Notes under the pieces: model-generated
Database searches by the model: none
The model's input: only the letters and a program-made list of their open reading frames with translations
Told to the model about the DNA's origin: nothing
Assembly: GCA_013044465.1 (NCBI GenBank)
Contig: JABEUL010000228.1
Span: 1-6,212, forward strand
Length of the DNA stretch: 6,212 nucleotides
Direction: 5' to 3'
From: Acidimicrobiales bacterium
Lineage (GTDB): Bacteria > Actinomycetota > Acidimicrobiia > Acidimicrobiales > JABEUL01
Part shown: positions 6,194 to 6,212 of the stretch, one piece after another
Layout of the letters: the number at the start of each line of letters is the position of its first letter
How positions within the stretch are numbered: the first letter of the stretch is position 1
Made by a program: the position numbers and the translations under genes

Positions 6194-6212
6194 GCTAAAA
6201 AGTATTGAAATC

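Overview
The window is a compact stretch of bacterial chromosome. It holds eight protein-coding genes, all on the + strand, with short gaps or small overlaps. Gene content and protein style point to an actinobacterium with moderate GC, most like an aquatic member of the Acidimicrobiia. The pointers are a BldD-type regulator, the hrcA-dnaJ-rsmE order leading to a HIT protein and PhoH, an actinobacterial CPBP protease subtype, and an RsmE with a lineage-style N-terminus. The taxonomic placement is inferred from recognised protein features and was not computed. No mobile element, CRISPR array, tRNA or rRNA gene is visible.

Bases 1-873: the 3' part of a membrane-protein gene cut by the left edge. 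A Pro/Tyr-rich cytosolic-type tail runs into a multi-pass CPBP (Abi/CAAX-like) domain. The open frame continues to base 1, so the first ATG at 115 is probably not the true start. Bases 874-986 are the only clear regulatory gap before the heat-shock genes. They contain a CIRCE operator (908-934) laid over a plausible promoter.

Bases 987-3921: hrcA, dnaJ and rsmE, closely spaced and probably co-transcribed. HrcA should repress its own operon through CIRCE. DnaJ is a complete type I Hsp40. RsmE methylates 16S rRNA. grpE and dnaK are not here.

Bases 3958-4875: two DNA-binding regulators. The first is a BldD-like protein with an intact RXD-X8-RXXD cyclic-di-GMP signature. The second is a small excisionase-fold HTH protein. 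A nested inverted repeat (4564-4587) lies between them and is a candidate operator. Bases 4875-6193: a HINT-type HIT protein and PhoH/YbeZ, joined to the small HTH gene by start/stop overlaps, which suggests translational coupling. The last 19 bases hold no recognisable feature.

Overall this is a housekeeping region (protein folding, ribosome methylation and maturation) with regulators embedded in it. I see no clearly new system. The most interesting points are the probable c-di-GMP-responsive BldD beside a translation/stress gene run, the nested palindrome, and the Pro/Tyr-rich tail on the CPBP protein.
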